Source: Terriglobia bacterium
GTDB lineage: Bacteria > Acidobacteriota > Terriglobia > Terriglobales > Acidobacteriaceae
Length of the DNA: 64,000 bases
Assembly: GCA_020072645.1 (NCBI GenBank)
Contig: JAIQGK010000003.1
Span: forward strand, 434,001-498,000
Direction: 5' to 3'
The position numbers and the translations under genes were made by a program. The notes below the pieces were generated by a model that saw only the letters and a program-made list of their open reading frames with translations, did no database searches and was not told the origin of the DNA. Below, in pieces: positions 8,036 to 17,700 of this stretch. Position 1 is the first letter of the stretch. Each line of letters starts with the position of its first letter.

Positions 8036-10465
8036 ATGGCGAATTTCGATTGCCTGCTAGTTGGACACAACGAGCTGGAGTTTCAGCAATACTTCAACAT
8101 TCTTGAAAACATGGCTTCTTCGGGCGGACGCGATCATGTGGCCTTTACTGACATGCAGCTCAATTGCGTTCGCTATAAGGGCAAGCCCTACCAGGCAATG
8201 GACATCCTCACCGAATTCTATAATGAGGGGCTCGACCGCAAGGACCATAAAGATTTTTACAACGGCGATTGCCTGTGGACTGGGATTACCTATCTGGGTA
8301 GCTACCTCGCGAAGCGAGGATACACATTCGATTACATCAATTTGTTTCATTGGGAAAAACAGCAGCTCAAGGAAAAGCTGAAGGCTAATAACTATGCTCT
8401 GATTGTCCTTACCGGCACAATGTACGTCTTTGAGCAGAACATTTGGGAAATTATTACCTTCATTCGTAAAGTAAAGCCGGATGCAAAAATCATTGCCGGC
8501 GGCCCGTACATCTCAAAAGAAGCCGAAGAACGGGAGCCAGAATATGTCAAGCCTCTTTTCCGTTATTTGAATGCTGATTTCTACTGCTACAGCCGCGAGG
8601 GTGAACAGACACTGGTCAAACTGATCGACGCCCTAAAAAACAACATCGACGTGAGCACTGTCCATAATATTGCTTATAAAAAAGGCAAAGACTATCTTGT
8701 CACTCCCCGCCTGCGGGAGACGAATCCGCTGGCGGACAACATGATTGATTATCCGCTGTTTGCCGAAGGGTTCGCAAAATCCGGTTGGGCCAACGTGCGG
8801 ATTTCTGATGGCTGTCCGTATGCATGTGGTTTTTGTTCCTTCCCTGAGCATGGCAATGAGCGCTATGTAATCATGAACCTTGAGCGTATCGAGCGGGAGT
8901 TCGATTCCATCAAAGCTGCTGGCACAATCACTCATATTTTCTTCATTGATGCCACCATGAACGTTCCTCCCAACCAGTTCAAGGCCATGCTGCGCATGAT
9001 GATCAGGAAGAACTATAGCTTCACATGGCACTGCTTCTTCCGCTGCGACCAGACGGATGAAGAGACCATCCAGTTAATGAAGGAAGCGGGCTGTATGGGA
9101 GTTTTTCTGGGCCTCGAATCTGCCAATGAGACGGTACTTAAGAACATGGACAAGACCGCTCACAAAGCGGACTTCCGCAGGACGATGCCCTGGTTCAAGA
9201 AATATGGGCTGCGCCAGATGATCTCCGTGCAAGTAGGCTTTCCTGGAGAAACATATGAGAGCCTGCAGGAATCGTTCGACTTTATTGAGGAAATCAAGCC
9301 CGATTACACACGAATCCAGATCTGGTTCTGTGATGCCACCACTCCTGTGTGGCGCAAGCGAGACAAATTTGCGCTGAAAGGCAAAGCGTATGGCTGGTCA
9401 CATTACACCATGAATGCCGAAACAGCCGTTGAGTTGGTCGTTCGATCGTTTATGGCTTTGGAGCATGTCTCCTGGGTGCCTGATCCCGGATATAACTGGG
9501 TTTCTTTTTACCTCAATGAGACGCGAGGCATGTCCATTGAACAGCAGAAGACCTTCATTAAATTCTTTGTCGCAGCAGCCAAGGAGAAGCTCCTGAAGCC
9601 AAACCTTAAGCAAATCTCCCCAGCGTTGCTGGAAAACTTTAAATTAAGTGCCCAGTTTGATCGCCCTGGAAAACCGGACCTGAGCGTACTTGAACCCTAT
9701 TCCGGAGCAAGGTATGTTTCTGCCGAAAAGTTCTGGCTTGATGAGTTCAGGCAGGCACGCCGGCCCGCAGCGGCCCCTAAATTGGGAAGTGGAGCATCCA
9801 CTTCAGTTGCCCGATTTGTGAACAAGCAATTACTGAATCAGCTCAGCTCGTCGTACAAGGTGGATTTTGCGGAACTGATTTTCGCCTGCTACGGCGCTTT
9901 GTTGGCCAGAACCTTGGGCCAGGACGAGGCTGTGGTGGTTGCTTCGCTGGATGACAAAGAGCCGTTCCCGGTTCTCTTCCACTCTTCTGACCAATCAACC
10001 TTCGCTGAATTTGCCCATGCCTCGAGTGAAAAGCTGCAGCAGGCGCGTATTCATCGTCTGTTTGCCTTCTTCATTCTGACGAATCCATTGCGCCTGAAGG
10101 AGTTCGGAAGCACATGCCCGTCATTTACCGCGGGCTGTGTCGTGTCGGATTCGCCAGAAGTCACTATGAGTGGGCGGCTGGAGCACTATTCAGCAGTCAA
10201 TAAACAGATAGATCTGCTGCTCAAGCTCACCACCGGAAGCGATGGTACGTCATTTGAAGTTTCCTGCCCGACGGGCCGTTACTCTCAAGCTCAAGTAGAG
10301 AAGATCGCCGAAGACCTTATGTCTGCCATGGAGGTCCTGAGCACCAATATGGACCTTAAGCTCAATAGTTTTGCCTGGGACTACACACTCGCAGAGAGGA
10401 AAGCTGCGGCAGCAGCCTCTCATCAGGTCCTCGATGTTCCCGCTGCCGTACAACAGGAAAGCTGA
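8036..10465 (+). CDS. Cobalamin-type radical SAM enzyme fused to a half condensation-like domain
   Basis: 809 residues. About 1-210 form a cobalamin-binding-like alpha/beta domain (FDCLLVGHNELEFQQYF; IIAGGPYIS) like that of PhpK-type class B radical SAM methyltransferases. About 240-480 form the radical SAM barrel, with the cluster motif CPYACGFC (Cys260, Cys264, Cys267) and a downstream GLES motif. About 560-790 resemble the C-terminal half of an NRPS condensation domain (EKFWLDEFRQ; FAELIFACYGALLARTLGQDEAVV), lacking the HHxxxDG half. The family alkylates or rearranges unactivated carbons. Here the half-domain may dock the enzyme on a carrier-bound substrate, most likely that of the adjacent A-T protein 26 bases downstream. 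The ATG at 8036 has GGAGAAG upstream and fits family N-termini; the frame extends back to a TTG at 7988. Confidence 0.8.
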   Translation: MANFDCLLVGHNELEFQQYFNILENMASSGGRDHVAFTDMQLNCVRYKGKPYQAMDILTEFYNEGLDRKDHKDFYNGDCLWTGITYLGSYLAKRGYTFDYINLFHWEKQQLKEKLKANNYALIVLTGTMYVFEQNIWEIITFIRKVKPDAKIIAGGPYISKEAEEREPEYVKPLFRYLNADFYCYSREGEQTLVKLIDALKNNIDVSTVHNIAYKKGKDYLVTPRLRETNPLADNMIDYPLFAEGFAKSGWANVRISDGCPYACGFCSFPEHGNERYVIMNLERIEREFDSIKAAGTITHIFFIDATMNVPPNQFKAMLRMMIRKNYSFTWHCFFRCDQTDEETIQLMKEAGCMGVFLGLESANETVLKNMDKTAHKADFRRTMPWFKKYGLRQMISVQVGFPGETYESLQESFDFIEEIKPDYTRIQIWFCDATTPVWRKRDKFALKGKAYGWSHYTMNAETAVELVVRSFMALEHVSWVPDPGYNWVSFYLNETRGMSIEQQKTFIKFFVAAAKEKLLKPNLKQISPALLENFKLSAQFDRPGKPDLSVLEPYSGARYVSAEKFWLDEFRQARRPAAAPKLGSGASTSVARFVNKQLLNQLSSSYKVDFAELIFACYGALLARTLGQDEAVVVASLDDKEPFPVLFHSSDQSTFAEFAHASSEKLQQARIHRLFAFFILTNPLRLKEFGSTCPSFTAGCVVSDSPEVTMSGRLEHYSAVNKQIDLLLKLTTGSDGTSFEVSCPTGRYSQAQVEKIAEDLMSAMEVLSTNMDLKLNSFAWDYTLAERKAAAAASHQVLDVPAAVQQES

Positions 10466-10491
10466 GAAGCGCTTGATTGGAGAGATGCCAG

Positions 10492-12399
10492 ATGCAACCT
10501 TCGAGCTCTGAACTACAGGTGCTGACCATCGACTCTCAGCACCAGATGATGACGGAATGGAACAACACGCACGCTGATTATCCCAGTGACAAGTGCATGC
10601 ACGAGCTGTTTGAGCAGCGCGTCTCCGAGACACCCAGCGCGGTCGTCGTGGTTTGCGGGTCCCGGCAATTGACGTATCAGGAATTGAACCAGAAAGCGAA
10701 TCAGTTGGCGAACTACTTGCGGAAACTGGGAGCGGGCCCAGACGTTCTTGTGGGTATTTGCATGCATCGTTCGCTGGAAATGATCGTCGGAATTCTGGGT
10801 ACACTCAAGGCCGGCGCTGCCTATGTTCCCCTTGATCCCGGCTATCCGCAGAAGCGTCTGGCATCGATGATGGAAGACGTTGATTTGCGAGTGTTGCTCA
10901 CCACCCGTGATATGGCAGCTGTCTTGCCGGAGACCAAGCTGAAGCAGGTATGTCTGGACAGTGAGTGGCCGCAGATTGCCGGGGAGAGCGGCGACAATCT
11001 GCCAGCGACGACATCTGTAAGAAATCTGTGCTATGTCATCTTCACCTCCGGATCAACCGGGAAGGCAAAGGCTGCGGCCGTCTTCCATGGCGGCTGGACC
11101 AATCTGATGCACTGGTTTGTCACCGAGTTTAATATCGCGCCGGTCGACAAGGTGCTGGTGATCAGCTCTTTCAGCTTTGACATAACTCAAAGAAGCATTG
11201 TTATGCCCCTGATTACGGGAGCACAACTACACCTGCTGGCCTCACCTCACTACGATCCTGCATTGATTCTGCAGACGATAGCGGAGCAAGGCATCACCCG
11301 CATGAACTGCGCTCCCAGCACTTTCTATCCCCTGGTTGAGAATTCAAGCAAGGCTTTTTCCAAGCTGAGTTCCTTGCAGACATTATTTTTGGGCGGCGAA
11401 GCCATTTCCGCCTCGCGGATCCGCGAATGGGCTCAGTCTCGCGAGTGCAATGCGAAGATAGCCAACGTGTATGGCGCCGCGGAGTGCAGTGATGTCTCCA
11501 CTTTCTATGTGTTGAAGAACTATGACAAGTATGTAGAGAGCTCCGTTCCTATCGGAAAGCCCATCTTCAACACACAGGTCTACCTGCTGGATGATTCGCT
11601 GAATCCTGTGCCTTCTGGACAAGCCGGAGAGATCTGCATTGCCGGCGATGGTGTTGGCTCCGGCTACATCAATGATCGCGCGTTGACAGAACAAAAATTT
11701 GTCGCCAATCCCTTCAACACCGGATCATCCCCCCGACTTTACCGCACCGGAGACCTCGGAAAGTTTTCGTCCGATGAGAACCTGGAATTTATTGGCCGGG
11801 TTGATCACCAGGTGAAATTGCGGGGATTCCGTATCGACTTGGGCGATATCGAATCCAATCTGCGCCAGCACAAAGAAGTAAAAGAAGCTGTGGTATTAAG
11901 CAAGACATTCAGCGAGCAGGACCAACGTTTGGTTGCATTCGTGGTGCCGCGGCATCGCGGCGGCTCGCGTGACCAGACCGGAAGCCAATTGAGGTCTTTC
12001 TTGAAGGAACGGCTGCCTGAGTACATGGTGCCAAATGATGTAGTTATTCTCGAGGAAATGCCGCTAAGCCCCAATGGCAAGACCGACCGCAACGTCTTGT
12101 TGAGTATGGATATTCTCGCCATGGGCACGAAGGCGGGACCAGAAGAGCCCCAGACTCCTGCGGAGCACGACCTTGCAGCCATTTTCGCCAAAGTATTGAA
12201 ACTCGAACGGGTCGGAATCATTGATAACTTCTTCGACCTGGGCGGACATTCATATCTGGTTACTGAAACCCTGGGCTGCATTGCGGATCACTTTCATGTG
12301 AATCTGTCGATATTTGACTTCCTTGCCAACCCCAGAGTTACGGATCTTTTGAAGCGCATAGAAGAAGTGCAACAGGAAGACGCAGTTTTGGAGCATTAA
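10492..12399 (+). CDS. Free-standing NRPS adenylation-carrier (A-T) protein
   Basis: 635 residues: an adenylation domain (about 30-530) and a carrier domain (about 560-630) with the phosphopantetheine Ser at about 587 in LGGHS. There is no condensation or release domain, so it activates one amino acid and holds it for modification. The core motifs deviate: the P-loop reads SGSTGKAKA rather than ...PKG, and motif A5 reads YGAAE instead of YGPTE; the A10 Lys (NGKTDR) is present. Specificity residues picked by eye give D-I-R-N-F-G-V-D-V-K, which I cannot assign. The ATG at 10492 follows GGAGAGA with 8-base spacing. It lies directly after the radical SAM fusion and before a cupin and an aldolase-like gene, which suggests it carries their substrate. 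Confidence 0.85.
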   Translation: MQPSSSELQVLTIDSQHQMMTEWNNTHADYPSDKCMHELFEQRVSETPSAVVVVCGSRQLTYQELNQKANQLANYLRKLGAGPDVLVGICMHRSLEMIVGILGTLKAGAAYVPLDPGYPQKRLASMMEDVDLRVLLTTRDMAAVLPETKLKQVCLDSEWPQIAGESGDNLPATTSVRNLCYVIFTSGSTGKAKAAAVFHGGWTNLMHWFVTEFNIAPVDKVLVISSFSFDITQRSIVMPLITGAQLHLLASPHYDPALILQTIAEQGITRMNCAPSTFYPLVENSSKAFSKLSSLQTLFLGGEAISASRIREWAQSRECNAKIANVYGAAECSDVSTFYVLKNYDKYVESSVPIGKPIFNTQVYLLDDSLNPVPSGQAGEICIAGDGVGSGYINDRALTEQKFVANPFNTGSSPRLYRTGDLGKFSSDENLEFIGRVDHQVKLRGFRIDLGDIESNLRQHKEVKEAVVLSKTFSEQDQRLVAFVVPRHRGGSRDQTGSQLRSFLKERLPEYMVPNDVVILEEMPLSPNGKTDRNVLLSMDILAMGTKAGPEEPQTPAEHDLAAIFAKVLKLERVGIIDNFFDLGGHSYLVTETLGCIADHFHVNLSIFDFLANPRVTDLLKRIEEVQQEDAVLEH

Positions 12400-12489
12400 C
12401 CCGAGTTAACACGTTCTGAAGCCCGCTGAATCACGTTGGTCGATTGAACTTCAGCGACATCTGTAAGTCCATACAGAAAGGAAAGAACG

Positions 12490-12768
12490 ATGGCCTTGCT
12501 CGCAGCGAACACCGAACATCATCGGCACATACATGAATCGTTACTCGCTGTCGTCAAGAGCAAGGGGCGTGTGCTGGTGGGTGATTTCGCCGTCGAGGCT
12601 GGACCCGGAGATACGGTGTTTGTCCCGCGATGGTCGATGCATCAGACCCAGAATGCAACGGATGAACCCATGGAACTTCTGGCGGTTACGGATTATGGCC
12701 TCACGAGGCAAGCGTATCTCGGCGATCATCTCCGTACCGCGAGGATGAATTCCAGAACGCGACGTTGA
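12490..12768 (+). CDS. Small cupin-domain protein
   Basis: A 92-residue single-domain cupin. Motif 1 is HRHIHE (His11, His13, His15, Glu16) followed by KGRVLVGDF. Motif 2 is PGDTVFVPRWSMHQTQN, with the conserved Pro, His and Asn. Enough ligands remain to bind a metal. Small cupins act as dioxygenases, isomerases or binding proteins; the reaction here is unknown. It has a good AAAGGAAAG ribosome-binding site and lies 90 bases after the A-T protein in the front operon. An action on the carrier-bound or released amino acid, or on a small precursor, is inference from position only. Confidence 0.75.
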   Translation: MALLAANTEHHRHIHESLLAVVKSKGRVLVGDFAVEAGPGDTVFVPRWSMHQTQNATDEPMELLAVTDYGLTRQAYLGDHLRTARMNSRTRR

Positions 12769-12842
12769 TTCGAAGTAGACGTCAAAAAAAGGTTTGTGAG
12801 ACAGACTTGAATCCAATGTGACTTTCCGGTTCAGTCTTCAGG

Positions 12843-13643
12843 ATGTGGATGGTTATGCTACGTATAAGCCAGGCGATAAGTCATTTCCCAAAGCGACTGG
12901 GCCACAACTGGTTGGATTTTGCCTCATGGCAGCGGCTGCGCGAACGATTGAGATCGAAAGAGAAACGCAGCTGCGAGCAGTTGGTCGATTTTGGCAAGCT
13001 GCTCCATCAGCAGACATTTGTGTCCGCCACCGACGGTAATTTGTCGCTTCGTCTTGATGACCGTCGGATTCTCGCCACGCCAACCGCGATCGGAAAAGCG
13101 ATGATGCGCGTCGGCGATATGGTCATCGTGGATGGAGACGGGGTCAAACTCAAGGGGAGTCGGGATGTTTCCAGCGAGATTGAGATGCATCTGACAATTT
13201 ACAAACTACGTCCGGATGTTCAAGCCGTGGTGCACGCGCATCCTTGTACGGCGACCGCATTTGCCTGTGCGGGTATTGCATTGGATGAGCCCTTGTGCTC
13301 AGAACTTGTCATGACCCTGGGCGCCGTGCCGCTGGCGCCTTATGGCACCACCGGCACCTCTGAACTGAGTGAATCGCTGCTGCCCTACATCCCATATAAC
13401 AATGCAATATTGATGGCAAATCATGGAGTGGTCGCATATGGCAAGAGCCTGTGCGAGGCGTATTACAGGATGGAAGCGGTAGAGCATTTTGCGCGGATTA
13501 TGTTAGGGACGCGGCAGATAGGCAAGCAGACTTTGTTGGATGAAGTCAAAATTCAGAAGCTACTGCAAGCCAAGAACCGCTATAGCGTGTCCGCCTTCGG
13601 ATCAGGCAAGCAGGATCGTAGACGTTCTGTTGCTGGAAATTGA
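12843..13643 (+). CDS. Class II aldolase/adducin-family protein
   Basis: About 266 residues in the fuculose-phosphate-aldolase fold: FVSATDGNLSLRL, then SEIEMHLTIY, then the metal pair HAHP (His131, His133) and a third His at about 194 in ANHGVV, with the catalytic acid likely in SEIE. Family members make or break C-C bonds of hydroxy-aldehydes through a bound zinc, or act as epimerases or decarboxylases. The first 40 residues are not typical and the true start may be at a later Met or Val; no strong ribosome-binding site is seen. It follows the cupin by 74 bases. In this setting it may supply or process an unusual building block, or be a metabolic passenger. Confidence 0.7.
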   Translation: MWMVMLRISQAISHFPKRLGHNWLDFASWQRLRERLRSKEKRSCEQLVDFGKLLHQQTFVSATDGNLSLRLDDRRILATPTAIGKAMMRVGDMVIVDGDGVKLKGSRDVSSEIEMHLTIYKLRPDVQAVVHAHPCTATAFACAGIALDEPLCSELVMTLGAVPLAPYGTTGTSELSESLLPYIPYNNAILMANHGVVAYGKSLCEAYYRMEAVEHFARIMLGTRQIGKQTLLDEVKIQKLLQAKNRYSVSAFGSGKQDRRRSVAGN

Positions 13644-13748
13644 TCCTGGATTGCAAGACAACAGAGAAAGACAACAGAAGCACTGTTTCTTTATGAGACA
13701 GCTGCACTTAAAAAACGGCGAAAAGGGTGCACTGCAAGTGCTTCAAGT

Positions 13749-13811
13749 GCGGTAGCTCTGCCTTCCTCAGGATGCCCTTCGAAACAATGAAAGCTAATCG
13801 CGCGGTAGATT
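13749..13811 (+). promoter_or_regulatory. Two ops-like elements before the RfaH-type gene
   Basis: GCGGTAGCTCT (13749-13759) and GCGGTAGATT (13802-13811) match the core of the RfaH-recruiting ops element (GGCGGTAGnnT) except for its first G. GCGGTAG also occurs at 13476 and 13886, inside the flanking genes. The last site has the full GGCGGTAG. The clustering is suggestive, but I have no evidence that ops works outside Proteobacteria. Confidence 0.3.
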
Positions 13812-13828
13812 CAGTTTGTGAGTAAAAA

Positions 13829-14323
13829 ATGAACCTTGGCTTATCGTGGTATGCAATTCGCACAAAACCTCGCCAGGAGGAACGGGCGGTAGAGAATCTG
13901 ACCTCCTGGGGAATAACAACGCTGGCGCCCCGGATCAAGAAAACCAGCGCCTGTCGCGATTCACACTTGTTCCCCGGATATATATTCGCGCGCTTTGAAG
14001 GCCCCAAGATGCTGCACAATATCCACTTTACCCGTGGAGTCGCTTATGTTGTCAGCTTCGGCGGAGTTCCGTCTGCGATTAGCGATGAATTAATTGCCGA
14101 AATTCATACCCGCATAGACGAGAACGGCTTTGTCATCCGCAATACGCCTGCCTTGAGTCCGGGTGACCACGTAGTCATAAGATCAGGCTTTTTGCGTAAT
14201 TTTGTAGGAGTATTCGAACGGGATTTATCGGGAAGTGAACGCGTGCAGATACTTTTGCACACCGTGTCGTACAGCGCTCATGTGGAAATGTCCCGGTCAG
14301 AAGTGGCAAAACTTGCTAGTTAG
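13829..14323 (+). CDS. NusG-paralogue transcription antiterminator (RfaH/TaA type)
   Basis: A 164-residue NusG-family protein: an NGN domain (WYAIRTKPRQEERAVENL, LFPGYIFARF, then TRGVAYVVSFGG) and a C-terminal KOW domain (about 110-160, PGDHVVIRSGFLRNFVGVF). The TRGV...V.FGG.P segment is closer to RfaH and to TaA of myxobacterial antibiotic clusters than to housekeeping NusG, which usually carries longer linkers. Such paralogues load on RNA polymerase at the start of very long operons and prevent premature termination. It sits immediately upstream of a 6,716-codon gene and some 40 kb of collinear genes, a setting that fits this role well. It is the last gene of the front operon. Confidence 0.85.
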   Translation: MNLGLSWYAIRTKPRQEERAVENLTSWGITTLAPRIKKTSACRDSHLFPGYIFARFEGPKMLHNIHFTRGVAYVVSFGGVPSAISDELIAEIHTRIDENGFVIRNTPALSPGDHVVIRSGFLRNFVGVFERDLSGSERVQILLHTVSYSAHVEMSRSEVAKLAS

Positions 14324-14512
14324 CGGGTGTGCCGAGGTGCTTGAGCTTTGCGGCAACTTTGCCGAGTCCCAGACGCGCCATATGCTTTCAGCCGAAGAGG
14401 AATTGCGAACTCTCCTTTCGGTGTTCGACCGGTTGGAACTTCACCGCATTACCGCACCGGAGAATGCGTGAGCCCAAACGTTTTATTTAGATCGTTGCTT
14501 CCAAATTGAATT

Positions 14513-14528
14513 GATAGCCATGGCTATC
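14513..14528. promoter_or_regulatory. 16-bp perfect palindrome upstream of the main synthetase
   Basis: GATAGCCATGGCTATC is a perfect 16-base inverted repeat, 190 bases after the antiterminator gene and 177 before the large synthetase. As DNA it looks like an operator for a dimeric regulator; as RNA it could form a 6-bp stem with a CATG loop. No T-run follows. Confidence 0.4.
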
Positions 14529-14626
14529 CCTTCATCTCATCATTTGGCGATAACGAACCCAACGGGAAACGAAATGAACACCTCTGCGGTTGATTGGGAT
14601 ATCGCCTCCCATCAACCGGAACACAG

Positions 14627-14671
14627 CCTCAACGTGCTTTTGAAATCAGCGCGCTGTTAAGCGTGTTGAGG
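14627..14671 (+). promoter_or_regulatory. Leader hairpin before the giant synthetase gene
   Basis: CCTCAACGTGCT (14627-14638) pairs with AGCGTGTTGAGG (14660-14671) to give a 12-bp stem, 7 perfect pairs plus two G-U pairs. The loop contains a perfect 10-base palindrome CAGCGCGCTG (14647-14656). It ends 34 bases before the ATG at 14706. No T-tract follows, so it is not a classical terminator. The position suggests a target for the antiterminator or an attenuator. Confidence 0.4.
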
Positions 14672-14705
14672 GGAACGTGTAACTTAACCATCCGCTCTTA
14701 AGACA

Positions 14706-17700
14706 ATGCCAAATAATTTTAGTAACTTGAATGAACTGCTTCTCTGGCGGACGGAGCACAGTTCCGGCCAACCGGTCCTGACCTTTCTTCAGAACGGCGA
14801 GAAGGAAGAGGTTAACTGGAACTATGAGGAATTGACGCGCCGTGCCTGGTCCATCGCTGCGCTTTTGCAATCATCCGGTTCCTCTGGAGAAACCGTACTG
14901 CTGCTGTATCCTCCCGGACCGGATTTCATCGCTGCGTTCTGGGGGTGTCTGGCCGCGGGAGCGATTGCGGTACCGGTTTATCCTCCGCGATCGAATCGCA
15001 ATCTACTCCGGCTTAAGGCGGTAATCCAGGACTCGCAGGCCCACACAGTTCTTACCACGCGACAGACGCGGGCCAAAGTCGCTCCTTTCGCGGACCTTGA
15101 TCCTCAGCTTGGTTCTCTCCGATACCTGACAACCGATGACTTGGCCCAGGACCTTGTCCGCGAATGGAAACCACCAAACGTAACCGGAGACTCGATCGCG
15201 TTCCTGCAATACACTTCTGGATCTACCGCGACCCCCAAAGGCGTCATGGTAAGTCACTCCAATCTCTTGGAGAACGAGGCCCTGATTCAGGAGGCATTTC
15301 GTCAAACTGAAAAGTCTGTGGTTGTCGGTTGGCTTCCGCTTTATCACGATATGGGGCTCATCGGGAACATGCTCCAGCCAATCTATGCGGGCGCCCGCTG
15401 CATCCTCATGCCGCCCATGGCATTTTTGGAACGTCCCTTCCGCTGGCTAAACGCGATAACACGTTACCGGGCAACAACCAGCGGCGGTCCCAATTTTGCT
15501 TATGACCTGTGCGTTCGAAAGATCGCTGAAGAAAATCTGTCCACGCTGGATTTGAGTAGCTGGGAAGTCGCCTTCAATGGCGCCGAACCTGTACGCGGCC
15601 AGACAATGAGAAGGTTTGCGGAGAGATTCAGTCCGGTCGGCTTCAAGTCAAAAGCCTTTACTCCTTGTTACGGCCTGGCTGAGGCGACCTTGCTTGTTTC
15701 CGCTCAAGCAACGGAAGACGAGCCGCTGATCGCGGAGCTCGATACGGATGCCTTAGGGCGCCATGAGGTGCGCTTTCCATCTGACGAAAGCGGCGTTACG
15801 CGGGTCGTTAGCTGCGGCCAACCGGCGCGAGGGAGTACCGTGAGGATTGTTGATCCGGAAACACTCCTTCCATGTTCGCCCAATCAGATCGGAGAAATTT
15901 GGGTCTCTGGTCCGAGTATGGCTCTCGGTTATTGGAATCTACCGGCAGAGACCAAACATACATTCCAGGCTCAAATGCTCGGAAGCGACGACGGGTCGTT
16001 CCTGAGAACGGGGGACCTTGGTTTTCTGCGTGATGGACAGCTCTTTGTTACCGGCCGGTTGAAAGATCTCATCATCATCCGTGGGCGCAACTATTATCCG
16101 CAGGGTATTGAAGAAACCATGGCAACGGCCCATCCTGCGTTGCGGGTCGGATGTGGCGCAGCCTTTGCAATCGAGAAGGACCGAGAAGAGCAACTGGTAT
16201 TGGTGCAAGAGGCGACCATTCGTTCAGATGACGAACTGGACAAAGCCATCCAGAGCATTATCCGGAATATTGCTGACGTCCATGAATTGAGCGTCCATTC
16301 CATCGTCCTCATACAGTCAGGCACGCTACCCAAAACTTCCAGTGGCAAGCTGCAACGGCACGCCTGTAAGAAGGATTTCCTGAATCAGCGACTTGAAGTC
16401 TTGAGAGAGTGGCGCGATACAGCAGAGACGAGACAAGCTCCTCAGGCAAGACGATCCCAGGAGCCAGCCAAGAGAAGTGCTGTAGAGACATGGGTGATTG
16501 AGGAATTAGCCAGACGAACAGGAATCGAGCCGGCCGAAGTTGATGTGCGTCAGCCGCTCATGGGTTTTGGGTTGAATTCTCTCACTGCCGTCGAGCTTTG
16601 CCACAATCTTCAGGTACGTTTTGGCGTTGAGATCGCCAGCGCGGACGTTTTTGATGGGTTAACCATCGCGGACATCGCGAAGAGGACAAATAAGGTAGCT
16701 CCGCTCTTAACCAAAAGCCATGCGGAACAGCCCTCCACTTATCCGCTTTCGCATGGTCAACGAGCGCTGTGGGTCTTGCATCAGATGGCGCCTGAAAGCG
16801 CTGCCTATAACATTTCGCGCGCCATCAGGATCACTACTGGCGTGGATATTGAGGCGCTCCGGCGCGCATTACAGGCGCTTGTTGATCGCCATCCCTGCCT
16901 GCGCACGGTGTTTGTGGACACCACGGGCGAACCGGTCCAGCAAGTTGCCGATAAAGCTGAGGTTTGTTTTGAATATTTTGATGCCGCTTCCTGGAGCGAA
17001 ACAGAACTCGGGAAAAGGCTGGTCGAGCAGAGCCATCGTCCCTTTTCCCTGACACAAGGGCCACTGTTTCGAGCCGCTGTTTATGGCAGATCGGATAATA
17101 ATCACCTGCTGCACGTTGCGGTGCATCACATTATTGCCGATTACTGGTCTCTTACCCTGCTTCTGGAGGAAGTCGGGAAGCTCTACCAGGCATATCACAG
17201 CAAAGCGGAACCGCAACTGCCTCCGTTGGAATGCAGTTATGCGAACTTTGTGGAATGGCAGCGCGAGAATCTTGCCGGTCCTGAGGGAGAACGGCTCAGG
17301 AGCTATTGGAAAGAAGAGCTGTCAGGAGAACTGGCGCCTCTTAGCCTGCCCGCAGATCATGCCCGTCCTCCAGTCCAGACATTTCATGGATATTCCTTTC
17401 CATTTGTTCTCGAAAGCGAGTTAACCGAAAAGCTCAAATTATTTGCGGCTGAGCACCAGACAACGCTCTTTTCGGTGCTTCTGGCGGCCTTTCAAATCCT
17501 GTTGTATCGCCTGACCTCGCAAAAGCAAATTACTGTCGGATGCCCGGTAGCCGGTAGATCGAGAGCGGAATTTGCGAATACCGTCGGCTACTTCGTCAAT
17601 GCCGTGCCTCTGCGGGCGGATTTCCAGCAGCGCCAGACATTCACCGATTTCCTTTCTCAAATTCGTCAACGGGTTCTGCATGCCTTTGCGCATGATCAAT

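Noticed and set aside
14235-14471. 78-codon frame overlapping the end of the antiterminator gene
   Set aside because: Its first third is a shifted reading of the NusG-type gene and the rest has no recognisable feature or ribosome-binding site; the segment after 14324 may be non-coding leader.
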